Shown here: one piece after another, positions 45,939 to 54,417 of the stretch
Numbering within the stretch: the first letter of the stretch is position 1
Layout of the letters: each line of letters opens with the position of its first letter
Assembly: GCA_052093225.1 (NCBI GenBank)
Contig: JBQDDG010000006.1
Coordinates: 1 to 64,000, forward strand
From: JB111 sp052093225
Lineage (GTDB): Bacteria; Actinomycetota; Actinomycetes; Actinomycetales; Actinomycetaceae
DNA: 64,000 nucleotides
Direction of reading: 5' to 3'
Position numbers and translations under genes: made by a program
The notes under the pieces: generated by a model
Seen by the model: only the letters and a program-made list of their open reading frames with translations
The model's database searches: none
What the model was told of the DNA's origin: nothing

Positions 45939-47126
45939 GTGCGCCCCCTGTCTGCCCGACTTGTCTCTGCCTCCGCCGCTGCGCTCCTGCTCGCGGCCTG
46001 CGGGTCCGGGGAGGACAGCTCCTCGATCAACGTCTCGCCACCCTCGCCCCCGCCCGCACCTCCCTCGTCGCCCGTCCAGGACGACGCCGGGAGCAGCGGC
46101 GCGGAAGTGGAGGGCGAGGAGGACGCCGCCGGGGACGACGTCCGGCTCGAGCCCGGAGCGGCCGCCTGGCTCACGTCGGTGCCCGACATCGGGCTCACCG
46201 AGATCGAGCAGGATGACGGGACGGTCGTCGAGACCGTGGACCAGGTGCTGACCGTGATCCAGGTCCTCCGCGGACCGAAGGTGCCGGTCGACGTGGCGGA
46301 ACAGGTGCTCGCCGACCAGCCCGTCGGAGAGGTCGACCTCTCCGGTGCCACGGAGGTCGCTGCGGCCGACGGCGAGACCTTCGTGGTCGCTGTCGTCCGG
46401 GTCGACGACCCCCGGTGGGAGCCGGTGGACCCCGATCCGACCAGGGACCAGGAGACGTCGAACGTGGTCCGCGTCGCCGGCAACGAGATCGACCTGGACG
46501 TCGACCTCGAGGCAGGGGACCAGGGCACCGTCCTCTTGTCCGTGCCCGAGGACACATCGCCGGAGGACGTCGTGCTCGAGAGCATCTCGGACGGGATGAG
46601 CCAGGAGATCAGTCTCGTCGACGGCACCCGCACGGCGTCGGACGTCGAACACATCTACTCTCGTCCAGCCGCCGTCGAGATCGGCGAGAGCGCCTCCTGG
46701 AGCCACGACTACGACTCGCGTCGAGGCCTCGTCACCCACTCCGGCGAGGTGATCGCCGCCCACGTCTCACCGATGGTCCCTGCCCACGGCTGGGCGGACC
46801 CGGGCAACGTGCTCCTCGGGGTGGACGTCAGCACCCAGGATCTGCCGAACCCGCACCTCGACAACTCGACGATCCGCCTCCGGCTCGAGGACGGCTCGAC
46901 CGTCCAGCCCGAGGTGGACCCGAAGGGCACCGACGGACCCTTCAGCCGGACCGCATGGTTCCAGCTTCCCGTCGACGCCGTGGGCGCGACCGTCGTGATC
47001 TCGATCGAGACCCAGCTCGGCACCGAGCACTACGAGGTGGCCACGATCGAGGTGCCGGTCACCACCGTGCGGGATGACGCCACACCAGGGCCGCAGGACG
47101 AGACCGGAACCGAGAGCGCGAGCTAG
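45939..47126 (+). CDS. Predicted lipoprotein of unknown function
   Basis: 395 aa; not recognised. GTG 45939 gives a compact lipoprotein signal ending in lipobox LLAAC at residue 21; ATG 45861 is possible but would put the Cys at residue 47. A Ser/Pro-rich linker (SPPSPPPAPPSSP) and acidic stretch (about 25-70) lead to beta-rich sequence with many Val/Asp/Glu and few Lys, suggesting one or two beta-sandwich domains outside the membrane. It stands between recX and the glu operon with no operon partner. TATGGT at 45860-45865 is a possible -10. Confidence 0.78.
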   Translation: MRPLSARLVSASAAALLLAACGSGEDSSSINVSPPSPPPAPPSSPVQDDAGSSGAEVEGEEDAAGDDVRLEPGAAAWLTSVPDIGLTEIEQDDGTVVETVDQVLTVIQVLRGPKVPVDVAEQVLADQPVGEVDLSGATEVAAADGETFVVAVVRVDDPRWEPVDPDPTRDQETSNVVRVAGNEIDLDVDLEAGDQGTVLLSVPEDTSPEDVVLESISDGMSQEISLVDGTRTASDVEHIYSRPAAVEIGESASWSHDYDSRRGLVTHSGEVIAAHVSPMVPAHGWADPGNVLLGVDVSTQDLPNPHLDNSTIRLRLEDGSTVQPEVDPKGTDGPFSRTAWFQLPVDAVGATVVISIETQLGTEHYEVATIEVPVTTVRDDATPGPQDETGTESAS

Positions 47127-47139
47127 TCGAGCTGCCGGA

Positions 47140-47219
47140 GCGGATCGTCAGTCTGCGTCGATCGTCAGCCGGTGCGGATCGTGAGCCTGCGCGGATCGTC
47201 AGTCGGCGTCGATCGTCAG
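47140..47219 (-). repeat. gluD 3' end duplicated across its stop
   Basis: 47191-47219, including the stop and last codons of gluD, recur at 47140-47168 downstream with 28 of 29 identical. A partial third copy lies between them (GCGGATCGTGAGCCTGCG). Confidence 0.88.
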
Positions 47220-48080
47220 GGCCGGGTCGTGCTTCTTCGCCTTCGCCGCCGTCCTCGGGTCGAGGAACTTCGCGAGACGCCCGGCGATGAGCGTGAGCGT
47301 GAGGTTGAGCAGGACGAAGATGCACGCCACCACGAACAGCGACGGCAGCAGGTTGGCGTTCGTCGTGCCGACGAGCCGGCCGTTGAGCAGCAGCTCCGAG
47401 TAGCTGACCAGGTAGCCGAGCGAGGAGTCCTTGAGGATGACGACGAGCTGGGAGACCATCGCCGGCATCATCGCCACGAGTGCCTGTGGCAGCTCGACGA
47501 TCCGCAGCGACTTCCCCCGCGGCATCCCGATCGCCAGCGCCGCCTCCCGCTGACCGCGGGGGAGGGTGTGCACGCCCGAACGGACCAGCTCCGCGATGAC
47601 GGCCGCGTTGTAGAGCGTGAGGCCGGAGACCACCGCGAGGAACGGCGCGTCCTGCTGCTGGAACACCGCACCGTCGGGCGGGATCATCCGGGAGAACAGG
47701 ATGTTGAAGAAGAGCATGAGCACGAGCACCGGCACCGCACGGAAGAACTCGACGATCGTGCCCGCGACACCGCGGACGATCGGGTTCTGCGCGAGCCGGC
47801 CCAGCCCGAGGACCAGACCGACGATGTTCGCCAGCACGATGGCGACGGCGGCTGCGCGGATCGTCGCCCAGAGACCGGGCAGGTAGTTGTACTCCCACAC
47901 CGACCAGCTGGTCAGCGGCTCCCACTTCTCGGCGTCGAACTGGCCCTTCTCCGCGAGCGCGTCGATGACGAGGTAGGCGACGCCGAGAAAGACGAGGAGC
48001 CCGACGATGTTGACGATCATGATGCGCCGCCGGGCCTTCGGGCCCGGGGCGTCGAACAGGAGTGAGGGCTGCGAGCTCAT
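47199..48080 (-). CDS. gluD: Glutamate-type ABC transporter permease GluD
   Basis: 293-aa membrane subunit of a polar amino acid importer. A basic head precedes a first helix (IMIVNIVGLLVFLGVAYLVI), then the HisM/GlnP core (LWATIRAAAVAIVLANIVGL; FFRAVPVLVLMLFFNILFS) with the EAA loop REAALAIGMPRGKSLRIVELPQAL. ATG 48080 overlaps the gluC stop (ATGA). It is the last gene of gluABCD, as in Corynebacterium. The last codons and stop are duplicated downstream. Glutamate is the likely substrate, with glutamine or aspartate as alternatives. Confidence 0.93.
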   Translation of the reverse strand: MSSQPSLLFDAPGPKARRRIMIVNIVGLLVFLGVAYLVIDALAEKGQFDAEKWEPLTSWSVWEYNYLPGLWATIRAAAVAIVLANIVGLVLGLGRLAQNPIVRGVAGTIVEFFRAVPVLVLMLFFNILFSRMIPPDGAVFQQQDAPFLAVVSGLTLYNAAVIAELVRSGVHTLPRGQREAALAIGMPRGKSLRIVELPQALVAMMPAMVSQLVVILKDSSLGYLVSYSELLLNGRLVGTTNANLLPSLFVVACIFVLLNLTLTLIAGRLAKFLDPRTAAKAKKHDPALTIDAD

Positions 48081-48784
48081 CGCGTCACCGCCAGCTTCTT
48101 CGACAGGAACGTGGCGATCAGGCCGATCGGCAGCACGAGCGCGACCCAGCCGATCGCGAAGAGCAGGAAGATCGCCACCATGATGTCGGGCCGGAACTCG
48201 ATCGCGGTCGCCATCATGCCCGCGGCGGTCGTCACGCCGGCGGCCTGGGCCACCGTGGTGTTCTTCGTCAGCGCCACGAGCGTGGACCCGAGCGGCGCGA
48301 TCGACCCGCGCAGCGCCTGCGGGAGGATGACGATCGACATCGTCTGCCCGAAGCCCAGCCCGATCGCGCGGGACGCCTCGGCCTGGCCGGTCGGCACCGT
48401 GTTGATGCCCGAGCGCAGCGACTCGCACACGAAGCAGGCCGTGTAGAGGGAGAGGCCGAGGGTGGCCAGGTACAGGTTGTTCTGGGCGAGCCAGCCGGGG
48501 GACTCCTGGTCGGCGATGATGATCTGCAGCTGGCCGAACAGCACCTGGGAGCACGCGAGGATGATGAGCGTGAGCGGGATGTTGCGGACGATGTTGACGT
48601 AGGCGGTGCCCGCCCAGCGCAGGGAGGGTGCGGGGCTGACCCGCATGACCACGAGGATCGTGCCCAGCACGAAGGCGCCGATGGCGGACCAGAACGCCAG
48701 CTTCACGTTCATCCAGTAGGCCTGCAGGATGTCGGCACCGTAGGTGTCGATGAGCTCCCGGAACCCGGTGATGATCGCGTCCAC
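48077..48784 (-). CDS. gluC: Glutamate-type ABC transporter permease GluC
   Basis: 235-aa permease partner of GluD. GTG 48784 (MDAIITGFRELIDTYG) is placed by the GAGGAGGGG site just before it. The core has WMNVKLAFWSAIGAFVLGTI, IVRNIPLTLIILACSQVLFG and the EAA loop QAEASRAIGLGFGQTMSIVILPQAL. It follows gluB after a 15-bp hairpin and overlaps gluD. It sits in the cytoplasmic membrane as a heterodimer with GluD. Confidence 0.93.
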   Translation of the reverse strand: MDAIITGFRELIDTYGADILQAYWMNVKLAFWSAIGAFVLGTILVVMRVSPAPSLRWAGTAYVNIVRNIPLTLIILACSQVLFGQLQIIIADQESPGWLAQNNLYLATLGLSLYTACFVCESLRSGINTVPTGQAEASRAIGLGFGQTMSIVILPQALRGSIAPLGSTLVALTKNTTVAQAAGVTTAAGMMATAIEFRPDIMVAIFLLFAIGWVALVLPIGLIATFLSKKLAVTR

Positions 48785-48815
48785 CCGCCCCTCCTCTCGG
48801 TCGTCGCTCGATGGG

Positions 48816-48849
48816 GCGTGCGGGGCCGGGGTTGCCCGGCCCCGCACGC
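48816..48849 (-). terminator. Attenuating hairpin between gluB and gluC
   Basis: A perfect 15-bp stem (48816-48830 GCGTGCGGGGCCGGG with 48835-48849) has a 4-nt loop, 31 bp behind gluB. It probably stabilises the gluB mRNA and reduces read-through, so more binding protein than permease is made. Confidence 0.8.
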
Positions 48850-48880
48850 ATGTACCGGGCGCCGTTGCCCGGTGGGTCCG

Positions 48881-49792
48881 TCAGACGCAGGAGCCGCCCG
48901 GCGTCGGCGGGTTCAGCTCGGCGTTGAACTCGAACTCACCGGCGTTCTCGTCGATGAACTCCTGCCACGAGCCGTCGGAGAGCATCTCCTCGATGGCGGT
49001 GTTGATCTCCTCGCACATCTCGGAGCCCTGCGCCACGCCGATGCCGTAGTTCTCCTCGGAGAACGGGTTGCCGACCACGCGGAACTGGTCCGCGTACTGC
49101 TCCTGGTTCGCGAACCCGGCGAGGATGACGTCGTCGGTGGTGACGGCGTCGACGGTGCCCGCCGAGAGGAACTCGACGCACTCCGAGTAGGTCTGCGCCG
49201 GGAAGAGCTCGACGCCCTCGGAGTACTCGTCGCGGATGCGCTCGGCGGAGGTGGAGCCCTCGACGGAGCACAGCACGGAGCCGTCGAGGTCCTCCGGCCC
49301 GCCGATCTCGGAGTCGTCCTGGCGGACGAGGAGGTCCTGGCCGGCCACGAAGTACGGGCCGGCGAAGGCCACCCGCTCCATGCGCTCGTCGGTGATCGAG
49401 TAGCTGGCGACGATGAGGTCCACCTGCCCGTTCTCGATCATGTCCTCGCGCTGCGAGGACACGGACTGGACGAACTCGACCTGGTCCTCGGAGTATCCGA
49501 GGGCCTCGGCCACGTAGTGGGCGACGTCGACGTCGAGGCCGCTGTACTCCGAGCCGTCCTGCAGGCCGATGCCGGGCTGGTCGAACTTGATGCCGACCGT
49601 CAGGGAGCCCTCGGCGGAGCCGCCGCCGGCGCCCTCGCCGGAGCCACCCTCGGAGCCGGTCTCGCCGCCGCCCTCCTCGGGGGTGCCCTCGCCCGCGCCG
49701 TCCTCGGACTCCTCGTCCCCGCCGCCACAGGCGGCCAGGACGGAAGCGGCCGCCAGGAGTACCGCGGCCGTCGCATATCTGGTGCGTCGCAT
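48881..49792 (-). CDS. gluB: Glutamate-binding lipoprotein GluB
   Basis: 303-aa substrate-binding protein anchored by a lipid; lipobox VLAAC at about residue 22. An acidic Gly/Glu/Ser linker (about 25-62) precedes the SBP_bac_3 fold: LTVGIKFDQPGIGLQD, DVDVAHYVAEALG, DLIVASYSITDERMERVAFAGPY and VDAVTTDDVILAG. It starts 60 bp after gluA. Two Cys (VLCSVEG and YSECVEF) and a late pair (MCEE, GSCV) may form disulfides outside the cell. Confidence 0.94.
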   Translation of the reverse strand: MRRTRYATAAVLLAAASVLAACGGGDEESEDGAGEGTPEEGGGETGSEGGSGEGAGGGSAEGSLTVGIKFDQPGIGLQDGSEYSGLDVDVAHYVAEALGYSEDQVEFVQSVSSQREDMIENGQVDLIVASYSITDERMERVAFAGPYFVAGQDLLVRQDDSEIGGPEDLDGSVLCSVEGSTSAERIRDEYSEGVELFPAQTYSECVEFLSAGTVDAVTTDDVILAGFANQEQYADQFRVVGNPFSEENYGIGVAQGSEMCEEINTAIEEMLSDGSWQEFIDENAGEFEFNAELNPPTPGGSCV

Positions 49793-49853
49793 TGTCTTCT
49801 CCAGGGGATGTGGTGCGGAGCGGTCGCCGGACGGCCGACCGCCGTGTGGTGCG

Positions 49854-50636
49854 TCAGTGGGTGATGAGCTTGGACAGGAAGTTCTGGGCGCGCTCGGTGC
49901 TCGGGTTCGTGAAGAACTCGTGCGGTGTCTGTTCCTCGACGATCTGGCCCTCGTCCATGAAGACCACGCGGTCGGCCGCCTTGCGGGCGAAGCCCATCTC
50001 GTGCGTGACGACGATCATCGTCATGCCGGACCTCGCGAGGCCCGTCATCACGTCGAGGACCTCGTTGATCATCTCGGGATCGAGGGCGGAGGTCGGCTCG
50101 TCGAAGAGCATGACCTTCGGCTGCATCGCCAGTGCCCGCGCGATGGCGACCCGCTGCTGCTGGCCGCCGGAGAGCTGGGCCGGTCGCTTGTCCGCCTGGT
50201 TGGCGACGCCGACCCGCTCGAGGAGCGTCATGGCCTCCGCCCGCGCGTCCTTGACCTTCGTCCCCTTGACCTTGATCGGCCCGAGGGTGACGTTGTCGAG
50301 GATCGACTTGTGGGCGAAGAGGTTGAACGACTGGAAGACCATGCCCACGTCGGCGCGGTGCCGGGCGAGCGCCTTGCCCTCCTCGGGCAGGAGGTGGCCG
50401 TCGACGCGGATCTCGCCGTCGTCGATCGGCTCGAGACGGTTGATCGTCCGGCACAACGTGGACTTGCCGGAGCCGGACGGACCGATGACGACGACGACCT
50501 CGCCGCGCGCGACCTCGAGGTTGATGTCCTTGAGGACGTGCAGCTCCCCGAAGTGCTTGTTCACGCTGCGCATGGACACGAGCGGGACGCCCGTGGCCGG
50601 TCCCGCGCCTTCGTGGGACACTGTGGTCTCCGTCAT
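49854..50636 (-). CDS. gluA: Glutamate-type ABC transporter ATPase GluA
   Basis: 260-aa ATPase and first gene of gluABCD. Walker A GPSGSGKSTLCRTINRLE, Q-loop GMVFQSFNLFAHKS, signature LSGGQQQRVAIARALA, Walker B VMLFDEPTSALDPE and the H-loop VTHEMGF are all intact. TAGTGT (50643-50648, minus) lies 6 nt before ATG 50636, giving a leaderless operon transcript. Very close to GlnQ-type ATPases, so glutamine uptake cannot be excluded. Confidence 0.95.
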   Translation of the reverse strand: MTETTVSHEGAGPATGVPLVSMRSVNKHFGELHVLKDINLEVARGEVVVVIGPSGSGKSTLCRTINRLEPIDDGEIRVDGHLLPEEGKALARHRADVGMVFQSFNLFAHKSILDNVTLGPIKVKGTKVKDARAEAMTLLERVGVANQADKRPAQLSGGQQQRVAIARALAMQPKVMLFDEPTSALDPEMINEVLDVMTGLARSGMTMIVVTHEMGFARKAADRVVFMDEGQIVEEQTPHEFFTNPSTERAQNFLSKLITH

Positions 50637-50743
50637 GGGGGCACACTACGGCCAACCCTGTGACACGCGCGTGTCACCGAGGTCACGAGAACGCAACGAT
50701 GCAGGTCATCCCGCCCGCCACGGCGCGGCGCGGTACGCCCCGG

Positions 50744-51661
50744 TCAGTCCGTGAAGGCCTTGGCGAGCGCGATCATCCGGCCCAGGAAGTCGTCGGACGC
50801 CGGGAGGTGGTCGGCGGCCTGCACCGCGTTGAGCACGAGCCGGACGAAGACCCAGGCCCGCACCCGTTCGTCGTCGAGCCCCGCGGCGTCGGCGACGACG
50901 TCGGCCCGCATCCGCACGTGGGTGCGCAGCGAGTACGCCCGCGCGGTCTCCTCGGCCCGGTTCCAGACGATCGGGGCGACGCCGAACGCGCCCTCGGCCA
51001 CCACCGGCTTCGGATCGATGGCGAGCCAGTCGCCGCGCGCGGGGTCCAGCGGGGCGAGGACGTTGCCGTCGTGCAGGTCCTCGTGGACGAGCCGGGCCTC
51101 GGTGGCGTCGGCCACCAGGGCGTCGAGCTCGGCGAGCGCCTGCTCGGTGAGGCGCTGCGGGACCGCCGGCGAGCCCGCCGCGAGCACGGCCCGCCAGCGG
51201 GGTGCGCGGCCGGCCACCGTGTCGAACCGGGGGTGGGGCGGGCGGTCCAGGCGGGCGAGGAGCGACCCGAGAACCTCGCACGCGTCGAGGACCGGCGCGG
51301 TCGTCAACGGTCGGTCGGCGTCGAGCCGCTCGAGCAGCAGCACGTAGGCCGCCGGGTCGGCGGCGAGCAGGCGGACTGCTCCCTCGCCCGCCCACAGGCG
51401 CAGCGCGAGGTGCTCGTGGCGCGCCTCGTCGTGCGGCCAGGAGAGCTTGAGCGCCGCGGGCCCCGTGCGGGAGCGCACCGGGAGCACCAGTGCGTTCTCC
51501 CCGGCGCGGGCGGGGCCGTCGACGCGGAGCTCCCACCGTTGAAGGTAGGTGGCGACGGCGTGCGGGAGGGAGTCGAGCCACGTGTCGCCGTCGACACCGC
51601 CGGTGACGTCGGCGGCCCTGCCCGAGACGCTCTGCCTGAGGCGGGGCGGGATGTCGACCAC
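50744..51661 (-). CDS. APH_6_HUR-type (streptomycin/hydroxyurea kinase-like) phosphotransferase
   Basis: 305 aa. Kinase motifs are RLVHEDLHDGNVLAP (catalytic Asp and Asn) and WLAIDPKPVVAEGAFGVAP, whose DPKP segment is typical of the APH(6)/hydroxyurea kinase family. ALKLSWPHDEARHEHLALRL carries the ATP-site Lys. GTG 51661 lies 6 nt behind TAGCGT (51668-51673, minus). Some members inactivate streptomycin, but homologues are common in soil actinobacteria with no proven role. Resistance is therefore only a possibility. It is divergent from miaB. Confidence 0.9.
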   Translation of the reverse strand: MVDIPPRLRQSVSGRAADVTGGVDGDTWLDSLPHAVATYLQRWELRVDGPARAGENALVLPVRSRTGPAALKLSWPHDEARHEHLALRLWAGEGAVRLLAADPAAYVLLLERLDADRPLTTAPVLDACEVLGSLLARLDRPPHPRFDTVAGRAPRWRAVLAAGSPAVPQRLTEQALAELDALVADATEARLVHEDLHDGNVLAPLDPARGDWLAIDPKPVVAEGAFGVAPIVWNRAEETARAYSLRTHVRMRADVVADAAGLDDERVRAWVFVRLVLNAVQAADHLPASDDFLGRMIALAKAFTD

Positions 51662-51724
51662 ATCGGCACGCTACCCGGGCCCTACCTGCGGCGGCCGGGC
51701 GCCCGCGCTCCTAGGATGAACCCG

Positions 51725-53266
51725 ATGAGCACCACGGCCTTGGCCCCGCAGCGCACGTACCACGTGCGCACCCTCGGTTGCCAGATGAACGTCCACGACT
51801 CCGAGCGGCTCGCGGGCCTCCTCGACGACGCCGGCTACCAGCCGGTCCTCGAGGTCCCCGAGGCGGCCGCGCGCGCGACCCGCGCCGGGGACGAGGGGGC
51901 CGACGTCGTCGTGCTCAACACCTGCTCCGTGCGGGAGAACGCGGCGACGAAGCTCTTCGGCAACCTCGGCCAGCTCGCCGAGGTCAAGCGCAGCAGGCCC
52001 GGCATGCAGATCGCCGTGGGCGGGTGCCTCGCGCAGCAGATGCGCGAGGAGATCGTCGAGAAGGCGCCGTGGGTCGACGTCGTCCTTGGCACCCACAACC
52101 TCGACGTCCTACCGGCGCTCCTCGACCGCGCCGAGCACAACGGGCGGGCGGCCGTCGAGATCGAGGAGTCCCTCAAGGTCTTCCCCTCCACGCTGCCCTC
52201 GCGCCGCGAGTCGGTCTACGCGGCGTGGGTCTCGATCTCCGTGGGCTGCAACAACACGTGCACCTTCTGCATCGTCCCCTCGCTGCGCGGCAAGGAGCGC
52301 GACCGCCGGCCCGGCGAGATCCTCGCGGAGGTGGGGGCCGTCGTCGCCCAGGGCGCCATCGAGGTCACGCTTCTCGGCCAGAACGTCAACTCCTACGGCG
52401 TCTCCTTCGGCGAGCGCGGCGCGTTCGCCGACCTCCTGCGCGCCACCGGCCGGGTCGAGGGGCTCGAGCGGGTGCGGTTCACCTCGCCGCACCCGGCGGC
52501 GTTCACCGACGACGTCATCGAGGCGATGGCACAGACGCCCAACGTCATGCCCTCGCTGCACATGCCGCTGCAGTCCGGCTCGGACGCCGTGCTGCGCCGC
52601 ATGCGCCGCTCCTACCGCTCGACGAAGTTCCTCGGCATCATCGACCGGGTCCGCGCCGCCATGCCGGACGCCGCGATCACCACCGACCTCATCGTCGGGT
52701 TCCCCGGCGAGACGGAGGAGGACTTCCAGGCCACGCTCGACGTCGTCGAGGCCTCGCGGTTCACCTCCGCCTTCACCTTCCAGTACTCCAGGCGGCCCGG
52801 CACGCCGGCCGCGGACTACGAGGACCAGGTCCCACCCGAGGTCGTCACCGAGCGGTACAACCGGCTCGTCGAGCTGCAGCGGCGGATCTCCACCGAGCTC
52901 AACGAGGAGCAGGAGGGGCGCGACGTCGAGGTCCTCGTCGCCGACACCGCGGGCTCCAAGGACGCCACCACCGGCCGCGTGACGGGCCGCGCCGCGGACA
53001 ACCGCCTCGTCCACGTCGCCCTGCCTCAGGGTCTGCCCGAGGCCGACGAGCCGCGCCCGGGGGACATGGTCACCGCGACGGTCACCCACGGCGCCCCCCA
53101 CCACCTCGTGGCCGACTCCGCGCTCACCGGCGGCACCTTCGCGGTCCGCCGCACGCGCGCCGGGGACGCCTGGGCGGCCCGCGAGAGCGGCGGGCACGAC
53201 CACGGCGGCGCGACGGCGCTCGGACAGCCCGTCTCGCTCGGCCTGCCGACGATCCGGCGCGGCTGA
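51725..53266 (+). CDS. miaB: tRNA-2-methylthio-N6-dimethylallyladenosine synthase
   Basis: Radical-SAM methylthiotransferase that modifies A37 of tRNAs reading UNN codons, after MiaA. ATG 51725 is 7 nt behind TAGGAT (51712-51717); ATG 51716 overlaps that hexamer. The 513-aa product has the N-terminal cluster cysteines (TLGCQMN, LNTCSV, VGGCLAQ), the radical-SAM motif GCNNTCTFCIVP (about 174-185) and a C-terminal TRAM domain. A 45-residue His/Gly/Ala tail follows. miaA starts 2 nt after its stop. Confidence 0.97.
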   Translation: MSTTALAPQRTYHVRTLGCQMNVHDSERLAGLLDDAGYQPVLEVPEAAARATRAGDEGADVVVLNTCSVRENAATKLFGNLGQLAEVKRSRPGMQIAVGGCLAQQMREEIVEKAPWVDVVLGTHNLDVLPALLDRAEHNGRAAVEIEESLKVFPSTLPSRRESVYAAWVSISVGCNNTCTFCIVPSLRGKERDRRPGEILAEVGAVVAQGAIEVTLLGQNVNSYGVSFGERGAFADLLRATGRVEGLERVRFTSPHPAAFTDDVIEAMAQTPNVMPSLHMPLQSGSDAVLRRMRRSYRSTKFLGIIDRVRAAMPDAAITTDLIVGFPGETEEDFQATLDVVEASRFTSAFTFQYSRRPGTPAADYEDQVPPEVVTERYNRLVELQRRISTELNEEQEGRDVEVLVADTAGSKDATTGRVTGRAADNRLVHVALPQGLPEADEPRPGDMVTATVTHGAPHHLVADSALTGGTFAVRRTRAGDAWAARESGGHDHGGATALGQPVSLGLPTIRRG

Positions 53267-53267
53267 C

Positions 53268-54251
53268 ATGACGGCGAGGGGGGCGAGTCACGTGGGGGAG
53301 ACGGGTCCGGGCTTCGTCATCGCGGTCGTCGGCCCGACGGCGAGCGGCAAGTCCGCGCTCGCGCTCGACCTCGCCGAGCAGTTCGCCGCGGAGCTCGGCC
53401 CCGCGGCGCCCGACCTCTACGAGATCGTCTCCGCCGACGCCGCTCAGCTCTACCGCGGCATGGACATCGGTACGGCGAAGGTGCCGGTGACCGAGCGCCG
53501 CGGCCTCGTCCACCACCAGATCGACGTCCTCGATCCCGGCGAGGAGGCCTCCGTCGCCGCCTACCAGGCCTCGGCCGAGCAGGACGTCCGGGCGATCCTC
53601 GAGCGCGGGCACCGGCCGATCGTCGTCGGCGGGTCGGGACTGTACGTCCGGGCCCTCCTCGACGACGTCGACCTCCCGCCCACCGACCCGGCCGTCCGCC
53701 GGGCGATCGAGGAACGTGCCGAGCGCATCGGTGGGGCCGAGCTCTTCGCCGAGCTCGCGGCCGCCGACCCGGACGCGGCCGCCGCGATGGAGCCGGCCAA
53801 CGTGCGCCGCACCGTGCGGGCGCTCGAGGTCATCGAGCTCACCGGCGAGAAGTTCTCCGCCCGCGCCCGGGACCCCCGGTACCGCCGGCCCACGGTGCAG
53901 GTCGCGATCGACGTGCCGCGTGAGCGGCTCGACGCGCGGATCGACGAGCGTGCGGACGCGATGGTCGCCGCCGGACTCGTCGACGAGGTCGCCGCCCTCC
54001 ACGAGGCGGGCCTGAGCCGCACGGCGGCGCGCGCCGTCGGCTACGTCGAGGCGCTCGCGCACCTGTACGGGGAGCTGTCGCTCGGCGAGCTGCCGGCAGC
54101 GATCGCGCGTTCCACGCGCCGCCTGGCGCGGCGCCAGGAGACCTGGTTCCGGCGCGACGAGCGCATCACCTGGGTCCCGGACGGCGAGGACCCCGTGCTC
54201 GCGGCGGCCGCCGTCACCGGGCAGGCCTGGCGCGCCGCCGGCATGCCCTGA
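53268..54251 (+). CDS. miaA: tRNA dimethylallyltransferase
   Basis: Adds the dimethylallyl group to A37, the substrate of MiaB. The 327-aa product shows P-loop GPTASGKSALALDLA, SADAAQLYRGMDIGTAK, VGGSGLYVRALLD and the late RLARRQETWFRRD. About 15 residues precede the first strand, and a short insert (ELGPAAPDLYE) is typical of actinobacteria. It lies 2 nt behind miaB in one transcript. The 166 bp to dapF are a C-rich low-complexity stretch (CGCACCCG-like repeats) plus the dapF promoter. Confidence 0.97.
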   Translation: MTARGASHVGETGPGFVIAVVGPTASGKSALALDLAEQFAAELGPAAPDLYEIVSADAAQLYRGMDIGTAKVPVTERRGLVHHQIDVLDPGEEASVAAYQASAEQDVRAILERGHRPIVVGGSGLYVRALLDDVDLPPTDPAVRRAIEERAERIGGAELFAELAAADPDAAAAMEPANVRRTVRALEVIELTGEKFSARARDPRYRRPTVQVAIDVPRERLDARIDERADAMVAAGLVDEVAALHEAGLSRTAARAVGYVEALAHLYGELSLGELPAAIARSTRRLARRQETWFRRDERITWVPDGEDPVLAAAAVTGQAWRAAGMP

Positions 54252-54417
54252 GCGCGCGCCCGCACCCGCGCCTGGCTCCGCCTCCGCCCCTGGGGGCGCA
54301 CTCCGCACCCCACACCCGCACCCGGGCCCACACCCGCGCCCGGCCCGACCGGTATCCCTCTCCTGCCGACGGCGTACGTCACTGCGCGCGTCCTTCTCGC
54401 CGACCTACGCTGGTCCC

